64,000 nucleotides of DNA from NCBI RefSeq assembly GCF_010614725.1, contig NZ_JAAEHL010000002.1:62001-126000 (forward strand), read 5' to 3'. Below the pieces are notes generated by a model. The model made no database searches. It saw only the letters and a program-made list of their open reading frames with translations, and was not told the origin of the DNA. The position numbers were made by a program, and so were the translations under genes. Source of the stretch: Flavobacterium ajazii (GTDB lineage Bacteria > Bacteroidota > Bacteroidia > Flavobacteriales > Flavobacteriaceae). This document shows positions 34,940 to 41,420 of this stretch, in pieces (position 1 is the first letter of the stretch; every line of letters starts with the position of its first letter).

Positions 34940-34947
34940 TATCTTTG
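34940..34947 (+). promoter_or_regulatory. -7 promoter element of the pseudouridine synthase gene
   Basis: TATCTTTG matches TAnnTTTG, 13 bases before the ATG. No -33 TTTG is found at the right distance. Confidence 0.4.
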
Positions 34948-34960
34948 CAAAAAAATTAAA

Positions 34961-35542
34961 ATGCACCGACACTTCATTCTTTTTAAACCTTATGGCTACC
35001 TCAGTCAATTTATTTATGAATTAAAAAGAAAGAAAAAGCTTTTGGGCGAATTGCATGACTTTCCGGAAGGGACAATGGCAATTGGGCGCTTAGATGAAGA
35101 TTCGGAAGGTTTACTGCTTTTGACTACAGACGGAAACATGAGCGAACTGGTTCGTAGCAAAAAAGTAGACAAAGAATATTTTGTTCAGGTCGACGGCCTG
35201 ATTACCCCCGAAGCTATAGAAAAACTGCAAAATGGTGTCGAAATTGGTTTGGACGGTGGTAAATACAAAACAAAAAAGTGTAAAGCAGCTATTGTGACCG
35301 AAATTCCAGATTTTGGGCCCAGAGCAAAAAAAATCAGAGACGAACGTCATGGTCCTACTTCTTGGGCTTCGATTACTGTGAGAGAAGGAAAATTTCGTCA
35401 GGTGCGAAAAATGACTGCCGCAGTTGGTTTTCCCACTTTACGATTAGTCCGTGTTCGTATAGGAAATGTATATTTGCAAAACTTAAAAGCGGGTGAAGTA
35501 CTCGAAGTTTCCGATTTTCAATTAGATAATGAACCAATTTGA
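34961..35542 (+). CDS. rluE: 23S rRNA pseudouridine synthase, RluE type
   Basis: A 193-residue protein of the RsuA/RluE family without an S4 domain. FILFKPYGYLSQF starts the catalytic domain. GRLDEDSEGLLLLTTDG holds the catalytic Asp. KEYFVQVDGLITPEAIEKLQNGV and VREGKFRQVRKMTAAVGFPTLRLVRVRIGN follow the family order. E. coli RluE modifies U2457 of 23S rRNA. The last codons (GATAATGAACCAATTTGA) belong to an AT-rich word repeat that goes on beyond the stop, so the C-terminus may have been extended by repeat sequence. It lies upstream of trmL. Confidence 0.9.
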   Translation: MHRHFILFKPYGYLSQFIYELKRKKKLLGELHDFPEGTMAIGRLDEDSEGLLLLTTDGNMSELVRSKKVDKEYFVQVDGLITPEAIEKLQNGVEIGLDGGKYKTKKCKAAIVTEIPDFGPRAKKIRDERHGPTSWASITVREGKFRQVRKMTAAVGFPTLRLVRVRIGNVYLQNLKAGEVLEVSDFQLDNEPI

Positions 35543-35619
35543 TAATGCGGCAATTAGTCAATGAGATAATTATTTCAAAACTTCTAAACATTTAACCTCT
35601 AACATTTAACTTAAAAAAA

Positions 35620-36078
35620 ATGCTAAACGTTGTTCTTGTAGAACCGGAAATACCAAATAATACCGGAAATATCGGGCGCTTGTGCGTAGGTACCGAAAGC
35701 CGTCTTCATTTAATTCATCCTTTTGGATTTGTAATTAATGATAAAAACCTGAAACGTTCCGGATTGGATTACTGGATACATCTTGACGTAACTGAATATC
35801 AAACTGTAGAGGAATGGATTACAAAGATTCCTGATCAGTCACGGGTGTTTTTAATGAGTTCTCATTCTGATAAATCGTATCTGGAAAACGAATTTCAGGA
35901 TGGCGACTGGCTGGTTTTTGGTAAAGAGAGCGTTGGTTTGAGCAAGGAATTTATGGCTCGATTCGAAAATCATTTGACTATTCCGATGTCACCTCTTATT
36001 CGCAGTTTTAATATTGCCAATTCAGTTGCTTTTGTGGTTGGGGAAGCTAAGAGGCAAATTGGCTTGAAGAAAGTTTAA
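35620..36078 (+). CDS. trmL: tRNA (cytidine/uridine-34-2'-O)-methyltransferase
   Basis: A 152-residue SPOUT methyltransferase. It starts LNVVLVEPEIPNNTGNIGRLCVGTESRLHLI. GDWLVFGKESVGLSKEFM and LTIPMSPLIRSFNIANSVAFVVGEAKRQIG form the deep knot that binds S-adenosylmethionine. The size and motifs are those of TrmL, which methylates the ribose of the wobble base in certain leucine tRNAs. It lies 77 bases downstream of the pseudouridine synthase, forming a small RNA-modification pair, with a structured repeat behind it. Confidence 0.93.
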   Translation: MLNVVLVEPEIPNNTGNIGRLCVGTESRLHLIHPFGFVINDKNLKRSGLDYWIHLDVTEYQTVEEWITKIPDQSRVFLMSSHSDKSYLENEFQDGDWLVFGKESVGLSKEFMARFENHLTIPMSPLIRSFNIANSVAFVVGEAKRQIGLKKV

Positions 36079-36095
36079 TATAAAATCGATAGTTC

Positions 36096-36173
36096 TAGCC
36101 CTGATAGAAGTGTAAATCCTTTTGTGCTGGGGTTCAGCACAAAAGATTGAAACGGATAGCAGGAATAGCTTCT
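36096..36173. repeat. Dispersed structured intergenic repeat, copy A
   Basis: The sequence runs TAGCCCTGATAGAAG to CGGATAGCAGGAATAGC. It contains an 11-bp perfect stem (CTTTTGTGCTG at 36119-36129 with CAGCACAAAAG at 36135-36145) around a 5-base loop. A second copy at 50803-50881 shares both flanks and has a different stem sequence. Here it separates trmL from the convergent ABC ATPase gene. Confidence 0.8.
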
Positions 36174-36178
36174 AAAAA

Positions 36179-36955
36179 TTAACTCACAATAAACTTCCCT
36201 TTTTCAGCATCAAAAACAATATGTTCATCTTTAAATAAAGTAGTAAAACTTCCTTTTGAGATTAAATTGCAAGGTTCATCCTGTAATACCATTTCGGGTG
36301 TCATAATAATCATCTCATCACTCAGCTGAATAGCCAAATCGATATCATGAGTTGAAAATAAAATACATTTCTGGGTTTCTTCTGTGAGTTTTTTAAGCAA
36401 TTTGAACAATGAAACTTTATGTAGTAAATCAAGATGGGTTGTAGGTTCGTCCAAAATGATCAATGGTGTATCCTGTGCTAACGCTCGTGCAATCAAAACT
36501 TTTTGCAATTGCCCATCACTGATTTCAAAATGTCTTTTTGAAGCTAAATGTTCTATTTGAGTTAATTTTAAAGCTTCGTTTACTTTTACGATATCTTCGG
36601 GAGTTAAGGTTCCCATCCAATTGGTATAAGGCTGACGCCCTAAAGCCACCAATTCAAAAACCGTAAGATTACTTGGAGGCAATTTTTCGGTTAAGACCAG
36701 ACTCAGGTTTTGAGCTAAATCCAAAGGCTTATAATCTGAAATATTTTTATCATTCAGAAAAACACTTCCTGACAAAGGTTTTTGGATTCCTGTAATCGTT
36801 CTCAGCAAAGTTGACTTCCCTATTCCGTTGGCTCCAATTAAAGCGATAAGTTTTCCTGAATCCAAATTTAAATTTAGATTCTCAGCAATAACCGTAACAC
36901 CTTTTTTAGATTTATATCCGATATTTAAATTTGTAGTATTTAATATAGTTTTCAT
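36179..36955 (-). CDS. btuD: ABC importer ATPase (BtuD/FecE type), probably for cobalamin
   Basis: A 258-residue ATPase. Walker A is LIGANGIGKSTLLRTITG and Walker B is LIILDEPTTHLDLLHK. The signature reads ISDGQLQKVLIARALA instead of LSGGQ, a variant seen in this transporter subfamily. The H-loop is LFSTHDIDLA. It powers a FecCD-type permease. Its partners btuC and btuF lie upstream on the same strand, but a GxxExxY gene with inverted repeats lies between this gene and btuC. The substrate is not proved by sequence; the neighbouring cobalamin genes make corrinoids the best guess, with ferric siderophores as alternative. Confidence 0.85.
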   Translation of the reverse strand: MKTILNTTNLNIGYKSKKGVTVIAENLNLNLDSGKLIALIGANGIGKSTLLRTITGIQKPLSGSVFLNDKNISDYKPLDLAQNLSLVLTEKLPPSNLTVFELVALGRQPYTNWMGTLTPEDIVKVNEALKLTQIEHLASKRHFEISDGQLQKVLIARALAQDTPLIILDEPTTHLDLLHKVSLFKLLKKLTEETQKCILFSTHDIDLAIQLSDEMIIMTPEMVLQDEPCNLISKGSFTTLFKDEHIVFDAEKGKFIVS

Positions 36956-36966
36956 TGTGACTTATT

Positions 36967-37585
36967 GTTTAAACACATAGAGAACATAGTTTTCTTTTTT
37001 TCTTTGACAGTTTATTTTAAAATTCACTTATAAATTAACACATAGCTGTTGTCGCTAAAACTTTGGCAATAATTTGAAATATTCATTTACAAATGTTTTT
37101 TGGCCTTCTTTAAAGATATTATGACAATTGAAGTTAATTATAATTCCCTTTGGCGCTTTGGATAATTTCATATAAGTTAATAGTTGTGCTTCATGGATGG
37201 GACTTATTTCAGAAACCGTTTTTAACTCGACAACCAAACAATTTTCTACAAATAAATCACATCTTAGATCTGTGTTCAATTCTTTGTTTTTGTAAACCAG
37301 TGGCACTTTCATTTCAGTAAAAAAATTCAACTTTCGAAGTTGTAATTCTTCCTTTAGACATTGATGGTAAACATTTTCGAGTAATCCCTTTCCAATTATT
37401 TTATGCACTTCAATACAGGCACCAATTACATTATATGTTAATTCGTCTAAATACTTTTGAGTAATCATTTTCAGTTAATAAAATATAGAAACAATTTTAA
37501 TCTTCAATCTATCTATGTTTTTTGAAGAAAAGTGAAATGCCTTTTTAAGCTTTCAAAAACTATGTCTCTATGTGTTAAAAAAAAC
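36967..37585. mobile_element. Inverted-repeat-bounded unit carrying a GxxExxY gene
   Basis: The left end TTTAAACACATAGAGAACA, then TAGTTTT (36968-36993), is the complement of the right end AAAACTATGTCTCTATG, then TGTTAAAA (37556-37580), with one single-base indel. Subterminal words (CTATGTGTTAAT and AAGTGAAATGCC in complement) match the ORF-less element at 17901-18043. The single ORF is the GxxExxY gene. The unit splits btuC from btuD, genes that are normally adjacent. No target duplication could be fixed by eye. Confidence 0.75.
37055..37468 (-). CDS. GxxExxY protein (PD-(D/E)XK-like)
   Basis: A 137-residue protein. GKGLLENVYHQCLKEEL holds the family motif G-x-x-E-x-x-Y. Then DLRCDLFVENCLVVELKTV gives Asp, then ExK, as in PD-(D/E)XK nuclease-like folds, followed by HEAQLLTYMKL and GIIINFN. 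The family is widespread and scattered in Bacteroidota with no assigned role. Here it is the only ORF in an inverted-repeat unit inserted within an ABC transporter operon and in the same direction as that operon. A nuclease role in moving or excising the unit is my inference; it could also be cargo. Confidence 0.9.
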   Translation of the reverse strand: MITQKYLDELTYNVIGACIEVHKIIGKGLLENVYHQCLKEELQLRKLNFFTEMKVPLVYKNKELNTDLRCDLFVENCLVVELKTVSEISPIHEAQLLTYMKLSKAPKGIIINFNCHNIFKEGQKTFVNEYFKLLPKF

Positions 37586-37610
37586 TAAAGATATAAAAAA
37601 TTGTAATCTT

Positions 37611-38639
37611 TTACTGAAAATTTCTTTTTCGAACCAATAACCAAATTACAACCGGAGCCCCAATTATAGACGTAATAGCATTAATTGGAAGCGTCACATC
37701 AAAGCCTGGCATTTGAGAAACGATATCGCAGAATAACACAATAATAGCCCCAAAAAGCAATGTACTCCAAAACAAAACCTTGTGATCGCTGGTCTGAAAT
37801 GTCAGTTTTGCAATATGCGGAACCGCTAATCCTATAAATGCTATGGGACCGGCAAATGCCGTTATACTTCCTGATAAAATACTGGTTGCAAAAATGATTA
37901 CTAATCGAGTTTTTTTCAAATTCAGCCCCATACTTTTCGCATAGTTTTCACCTAACAACAAAGCATTTAAAGGTTTGATACTTCCGGCACTTAAAACCAG
38001 ACCAAAACACACAGAAAAAGATAAAATACAAATAGAATTCCATGAGAGGTTTCCAAGATTTCCCAACGACCAAAAAGTAAATTTCTGAAGCTGTTCAGCT
38101 GTACTGAAATAAGTTAAAACACTAACAATTGCTGTTGTAAAACTCCCAAACATCAAACCGACAATTAAAATTGCCATAGTATCTCTTAACCTTTGTGAAA
38201 CTAACAAAACCAGTAATAAAACAAGTGTACTTCCTAAAGTAGATGCCAAAACGATTCCGTAAGATGACAAAGCAATGAGTTTTAAAAAATAAGGCAAAAA
38301 ACCTGCTCCCAAAATTACAAACGCTACTCCTAAACTTGCTCCTGAACTTAATCCTAAAACATAAGGTCCTGCCAACGGATTTCTAAATAAAGTCTGCATC
38401 AGCAAACCGCTTATAGAAAGCCCTGTTCCCACCAAAATAGCCGTGATGGCTTTTGGTAAACGATAATTAATTATAATATATTCCCAGGTCGATTTACTGG
38501 CTTCTCCTCCGGTTAAACTTGTATAGACGTCTTTAAACGGAATATTAACAGACCCCAGACTAATGCTCATAAAAAACATCAGTAAAAGCCCTAGAGCCAA
38601 AATGACAAATAAAATAGTATTTCTTTTTTGGTTCGCCAA
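37611..38639 (-). CDS. btuC: FecCD-type ABC permease, probably BtuC
   Basis: A 342-residue permease with about ten TM helices. YRLPKAITAILVGTGLSISGLLMQTLFRNPLAGPYVLGLSSGASLG is the family hallmark. GPIAFIGLAVPHIAKL is the cytoplasmic coupling region that contacts the ATPase, and the C-terminus is PINAITSIIGAPVVIWLLV. It forms the dimeric channel with the ATPase at 36179-36955. It begins one base after the substrate-binding protein gene ends. Corrinoid specificity is inferred from the neighbouring cob genes. Confidence 0.92.
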   Translation of the reverse strand: MANQKRNTILFVILALGLLLMFFMSISLGSVNIPFKDVYTSLTGGEASKSTWEYIIINYRLPKAITAILVGTGLSISGLLMQTLFRNPLAGPYVLGLSSGASLGVAFVILGAGFLPYFLKLIALSSYGIVLASTLGSTLVLLLVLLVSQRLRDTMAILIVGLMFGSFTTAIVSVLTYFSTAEQLQKFTFWSLGNLGNLSWNSICILSFSVCFGLVLSAGSIKPLNALLLGENYAKSMGLNLKKTRLVIIFATSILSGSITAFAGPIAFIGLAVPHIAKLTFQTSDHKVLFWSTLLFGAIIVLFCDIVSQMPGFDVTLPINAITSIIGAPVVIWLLVRKRNFQ

Positions 38640-38640
38640 T

Positions 38641-39783
38641 TTAATTCAGTTTGATTGCAAAAGTGAATTCATAACCCGGCAGTAAATCCGGATGAAAAAT
38701 CTTGATATAATCCTTCAGTACCAAATCCGGACGACTTGGCGATAATTCGTAATAAATCGTTCCACCCGTAGCACCAAATTTACTTTCTAATGTATAAACC
38801 GTTTTGTTTTTAAAAGCGTCAAATTCGCTGTAATGCGGATTCGCTTTTTGCAATTCGTCCAAAGTTTTAAATGACCCTGTCACAATCCATGCATTTGCCG
38901 TTTTCGCTTTGTCCAGTACTTTTTCATAAGACAATCCCTGGCTTCCTGTTCCTTTTAGATCAGACCATAAATAATTTGCCTGAGCATCTTTCATAAATTG
39001 GGCAACCCAGCTATTTCCTTTGGCCACATACCATACATCTTCGTACATGGAGCCGTATAAAACTGTTGAACTGACAGGTTTACCGGCAACTAATTTCTTC
39101 GCCTGATTATAGCTCTCTACGATTTTATCAAACAATTCTTTTGCTTTTTCTTCTTTACCAAATAAGGCCCCGTAAAGTTTAATCCATTCTGCTTTTCCAA
39201 GAGGAGACTGTTCCATCCAGTCACCCTGAATTAAAACGTTCAATCCGCTTTTTTTCAGATTATCCAGCATTGGATTATTATTATCGACACCAAAAGTCAC
39301 AATCAGATCCGGGGACAATTCTATTAATTGCTCAATATTCAATTTTTCGTTTTGTCCAACATTTTTAACTAAACCTTTGTCAATTAACGCTCTTGTTTTT
39401 TCGGAAGAAATGTAATCTGTATGTGGAAAACCCGTCAGTTTATTTTCGACATCCAACATTTCCAGAAACGGAATATTGGTTGTTGAGGTTACCACGACAG
39501 ATTCCAAAGGAACTTTAATCATTGTATAATTCTGTAGACTATCTGGCACCTCAGCGTCTTTTTCTTTCAAAATATATTTAAAATTTTTATTCGCTTCCGG
39601 CCATGGATTTGAAACTGTAACCACCGAATATCCATCGCGTTTTACAATTGAAAGTCCTGAAGCATATTCAATACTGTTTTGAGGAATTTTAGAAGCAGCT
39701 ACTTCTGTGGTTTCATTTTTTTTGCATCCCGTCAGAAGAAAAAAAGATATGATAAAAATAAAATTGAAAAAAAAATGTTTCAT
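38641..39783 (-). CDS. btuF: Corrinoid-type ABC substrate-binding lipoprotein
   Basis: From the ATG at 39783 (chosen because the signal peptide starts there) it has 380 residues. The lipobox is FLLTGC. The two lobes of a class III binding protein are visible: IPFLEMLDVENKLTGFPH, NIEQLIELSPDLIVTFG, then WVAQFMKDAQANYLW and a final lobe. Such proteins deliver vitamin B12, haem or siderophores to FecCD permeases. It is the first gene of the importer operon and is divergent from the CWC/cob genes. A -7-like TACCTTTG on the minus strand lies at 39855-39862. Confidence 0.85.
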   Translation of the reverse strand: MKHFFFNFIFIISFFLLTGCKKNETTEVAASKIPQNSIEYASGLSIVKRDGYSVVTVSNPWPEANKNFKYILKEKDAEVPDSLQNYTMIKVPLESVVVTSTTNIPFLEMLDVENKLTGFPHTDYISSEKTRALIDKGLVKNVGQNEKLNIEQLIELSPDLIVTFGVDNNNPMLDNLKKSGLNVLIQGDWMEQSPLGKAEWIKLYGALFGKEEKAKELFDKIVESYNQAKKLVAGKPVSSTVLYGSMYEDVWYVAKGNSWVAQFMKDAQANYLWSDLKGTGSQGLSYEKVLDKAKTANAWIVTGSFKTLDELQKANPHYSEFDAFKNKTVYTLESKFGATGGTIYYELSPSRPDLVLKDYIKIFHPDLLPGYEFTFAIKLN

Positions 39784-39854
39784 GTTAAGGTCAGTTGTTT
39801 CAAGGGGTATGGCATTGTTATTGTTCGTCATTATCGTTCCCTTATCAATAATGG

Positions 39855-39862
39855 CAAAGGTA
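39855..39862 (-). promoter_or_regulatory. -7 promoter element of the importer operon
   Basis: On the minus strand TACCTTTG matches TAnnTTTG, about 70 bases before the chosen start codon of the binding-protein gene. No riboswitch was found in the interval. Confidence 0.4.
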
Positions 39863-39930
39863 ACGTAATTTATATTTTTTTGTTTATCTTTATTCTTACA
39901 AATTTAAACAAACACCTTTTTTTACATATT

Positions 39931-40293
39931 ATGAATATTATAAAAACAAAAGTTTGTTCAAGCTGTGAATCTTCTTTTAGCTGTGGAAATATTTCTGCTG
40001 AAAATAATTGCTGGTGTAACGATTTTCCTCCTATTTTCAATCTTTCAGAAGGAGGAGATTGTCTTTGTCCCGAATGTTTCAAAGAAGCATGTGTTGACAA
40101 AATCGATGCTTATGTCGAAACTATTACTCCTAAAAAAGCCCCTAAAAATAAAGCCATTTGTTTACCAAAAACTGAAAAACTAATTGAAGATATTGACTAT
40201 TATGTAGAGAATGGCAATTATGTTTTTAAACCCTGGTTTCATTTAAAAAGGGGAACCTGTTGTGGGAATGCCTGTCGCCATTGCCCATATTAA
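39931..40293 (+). CDS. Cysteine-rich CWC plus DUF5522 protein
   Basis: A 120-residue protein starting at the ATG at 39931. The N-terminal half has many cysteines in the CWC pattern: KVCSSCESSFSCG, ENNCWCNDFPP, GDCLCPECFKEAC. The C-terminal half is DUF5522-like: YYVENGNYVFKPWFHLKRGTCCGNACRHCPY. Ten or more cysteines could bind zinc or an iron-sulfur cluster. The function is unknown. It is the first plus-strand gene of the cobalamin locus, but the unit at 40292-40725 separates it from cobU, so a link with B12 is not certain. Confidence 0.85.
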   Translation: MNIIKTKVCSSCESSFSCGNISAENNCWCNDFPPIFNLSEGGDCLCPECFKEACVDKIDAYVETITPKKAPKNKAICLPKTEKLIEDIDYYVENGNYVFKPWFHLKRGTCCGNACRHCPY

Positions 40294-40725
40294 TTGTTAA
40301 TTATAAATTGTTAGTTCTTAATGAAAAATAACATTGTAAAAGATAAAAGTTTTGATTTTGCTATTCGAATAGTTAAATTATACCAATATCTATGTATTGA
40401 GAAAAAAGAATTTACGCTATCTAAACAGCTCCTTCGATCCGGAACCAGTATTGGTGCAATGATAAGAGAAGCAGAGCATGCTGAAAGTAAAAATGATTTT
40501 ATTCATAAATTTGCAATTGCACAGAAAGAAGCCAATGAAACAATTTATTGGTTAGAACTACTCAAAGCAACTGAATATTTAAGTGAAAAAGAATTCGGAA
40601 ACATTCATGATGATGCAATTACAATATTAAAATTAACAACCAGCATTCTTAAAACTACTAAAAACCAAGTTATTGCTAAGCAAGTCCTTTCTTAATTAAT
40701 AACTAACAATTCATAATTAACAATT
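40292..40725. mobile_element. Inverted-repeat-bounded unit carrying a four-helix-bundle (S23/IVS-type) gene
   Basis: The left arm at 40292-40316 (starts AATTGTTAATTATAAATTG) and the right arm at 40701-40725 are complementary at 24 of 25 positions. Between them is only the four-helix-bundle ORF. The left arm begins inside the stop codon of the CWC gene and the right arm ends 7 bases before the cobU start, so the unit fills the whole intergenic space. The layout, a long closing stem around an S23-type ORF, is like 23S rRNA intervening sequences, but no rRNA is present. Confidence 0.75.
40321..40695 (+). CDS. Four-helix-bundle protein (23S rRNA IVS/S23 family)
   Basis: A 124-residue protein with the family pattern: FDFAIRIVKLYQYLC, LSKQLLRSGTSIGAMIREAEHAESKNDFIHKFAIAQKEANETIYWLELL, and a final helix ending TTKNQVIAK. 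S23 proteins form pentamers of four-helix bundles and are related in fold to the Avd accessory protein of diversity-generating retroelements. They were first found in intervening sequences of 23S rRNA. Here the gene is bounded by inverted repeats and lies between unrelated protein genes. It starts 27 bases after the stop of the CWC gene. Confidence 0.93.
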   Translation: MKNNIVKDKSFDFAIRIVKLYQYLCIEKKEFTLSKQLLRSGTSIGAMIREAEHAESKNDFIHKFAIAQKEANETIYWLELLKATEYLSEKEFGNIHDDAITILKLTTSILKTTKNQVIAKQVLS

Positions 40726-40732
40726 CCAATTA

Positions 40733-41242
40733 ATGATTTACTTAATTACCGGAGGCGAACGATCAGGAAAAAGCAGCTATGCTCAAAATCTGGCTTTACA
40801 GCTTTCAGATGCTCCAATGTATGTGGCAACTGCCAGAAAATGGGATGATGATTTTCAGCACCGAATTGACCGTCACCAAAAAGAGCGCGACGAACGCTGG
40901 ACAAATATTGAAAAAGAAAAATATTTGAGTGGAATTGACTTCTCAGACAAAACAGCTTTAATCGACTGCGTAACACTTTGGTTAACTAACTTCTTTGTTG
41001 ACACTAAATATGATATCACATTATCACTGGAAGAAGCAAAGACTGAATTTAAAAAAATAGCCAGTCAACAAAATACCAACCTGATTATTGTTACAAACGA
41101 AATCGGTATGGGCGTGCATGCCGACACTCACATTGGGAGAAAATTTACCGAACTGCAAGGCTGGATGAATCAGTTTTTGGCTTCAAATGCAGATGAAGTG
41201 GTTTTGATGGTTTCGGGGATCCCTGTCAAAATAAAAGGTTAA
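40733..41242 (+). CDS. cobU: Adenosylcobinamide kinase/guanylyltransferase
   Basis: A 169-residue CobU/CobP. MIYLITGGERSGKSSYAQNLA holds the P-loop. PMYVATARKWDDDFQHRIDRHQKERDERWTNIE contains the His of the guanylyl intermediate. NLIIVTNEIGMGVHADTHIGRKF is the conserved late motif. It phosphorylates adenosylcobinamide and joins GMP to give AdoCbi-GDP, the substrate of CobS. The length is normal. It is separated from bluB-cobT by a 170-base inverted repeat region. It is the first committed gene of the salvage operon. Confidence 0.95.
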   Translation: MIYLITGGERSGKSSYAQNLALQLSDAPMYVATARKWDDDFQHRIDRHQKERDERWTNIEKEKYLSGIDFSDKTALIDCVTLWLTNFFVDTKYDITLSLEEAKTEFKKIASQQNTNLIIVTNEIGMGVHADTHIGRKFTELQGWMNQFLASNADEVVLMVSGIPVKIKG

Positions 41243-41245
41243 GTA

Positions 41246-41415
41246 AATTTCAATGGCAATTTCAAAAATCAATATCAATAAATAAAGAAATTCCAAATTT
41301 TAAATTCAAAATTCAAAAGCTCTGCCTTAACTTTACATAAATTCAAACATCAGGATTAGTGCAATTGATTTTTGAAATTGTATTGATATTGATTTTTGAC
41401 ATTGTAATTGATTTT
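41246..41415. repeat. Large imperfect inverted repeat between cobU and bluB-cobT
   Basis: The left arm 41246-41279 (AATTTCAATGGCAATTTC, then AAAAATCAATATCAAT) pairs with the right arm 41382-41415, about 27 of 34 positions. A further right-hand word (ATTGATTTTTGAAATTG) matches the left arm perfectly. An AAATTCCAAATTTT word sits inside. A shorter copy of the same words (GTCAATATCAATTGC) is found at 43112-43140, between bluB-cobT and cobS. No ORF. Confidence 0.7.
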
Positions 41416-41420
41416 TGAAA

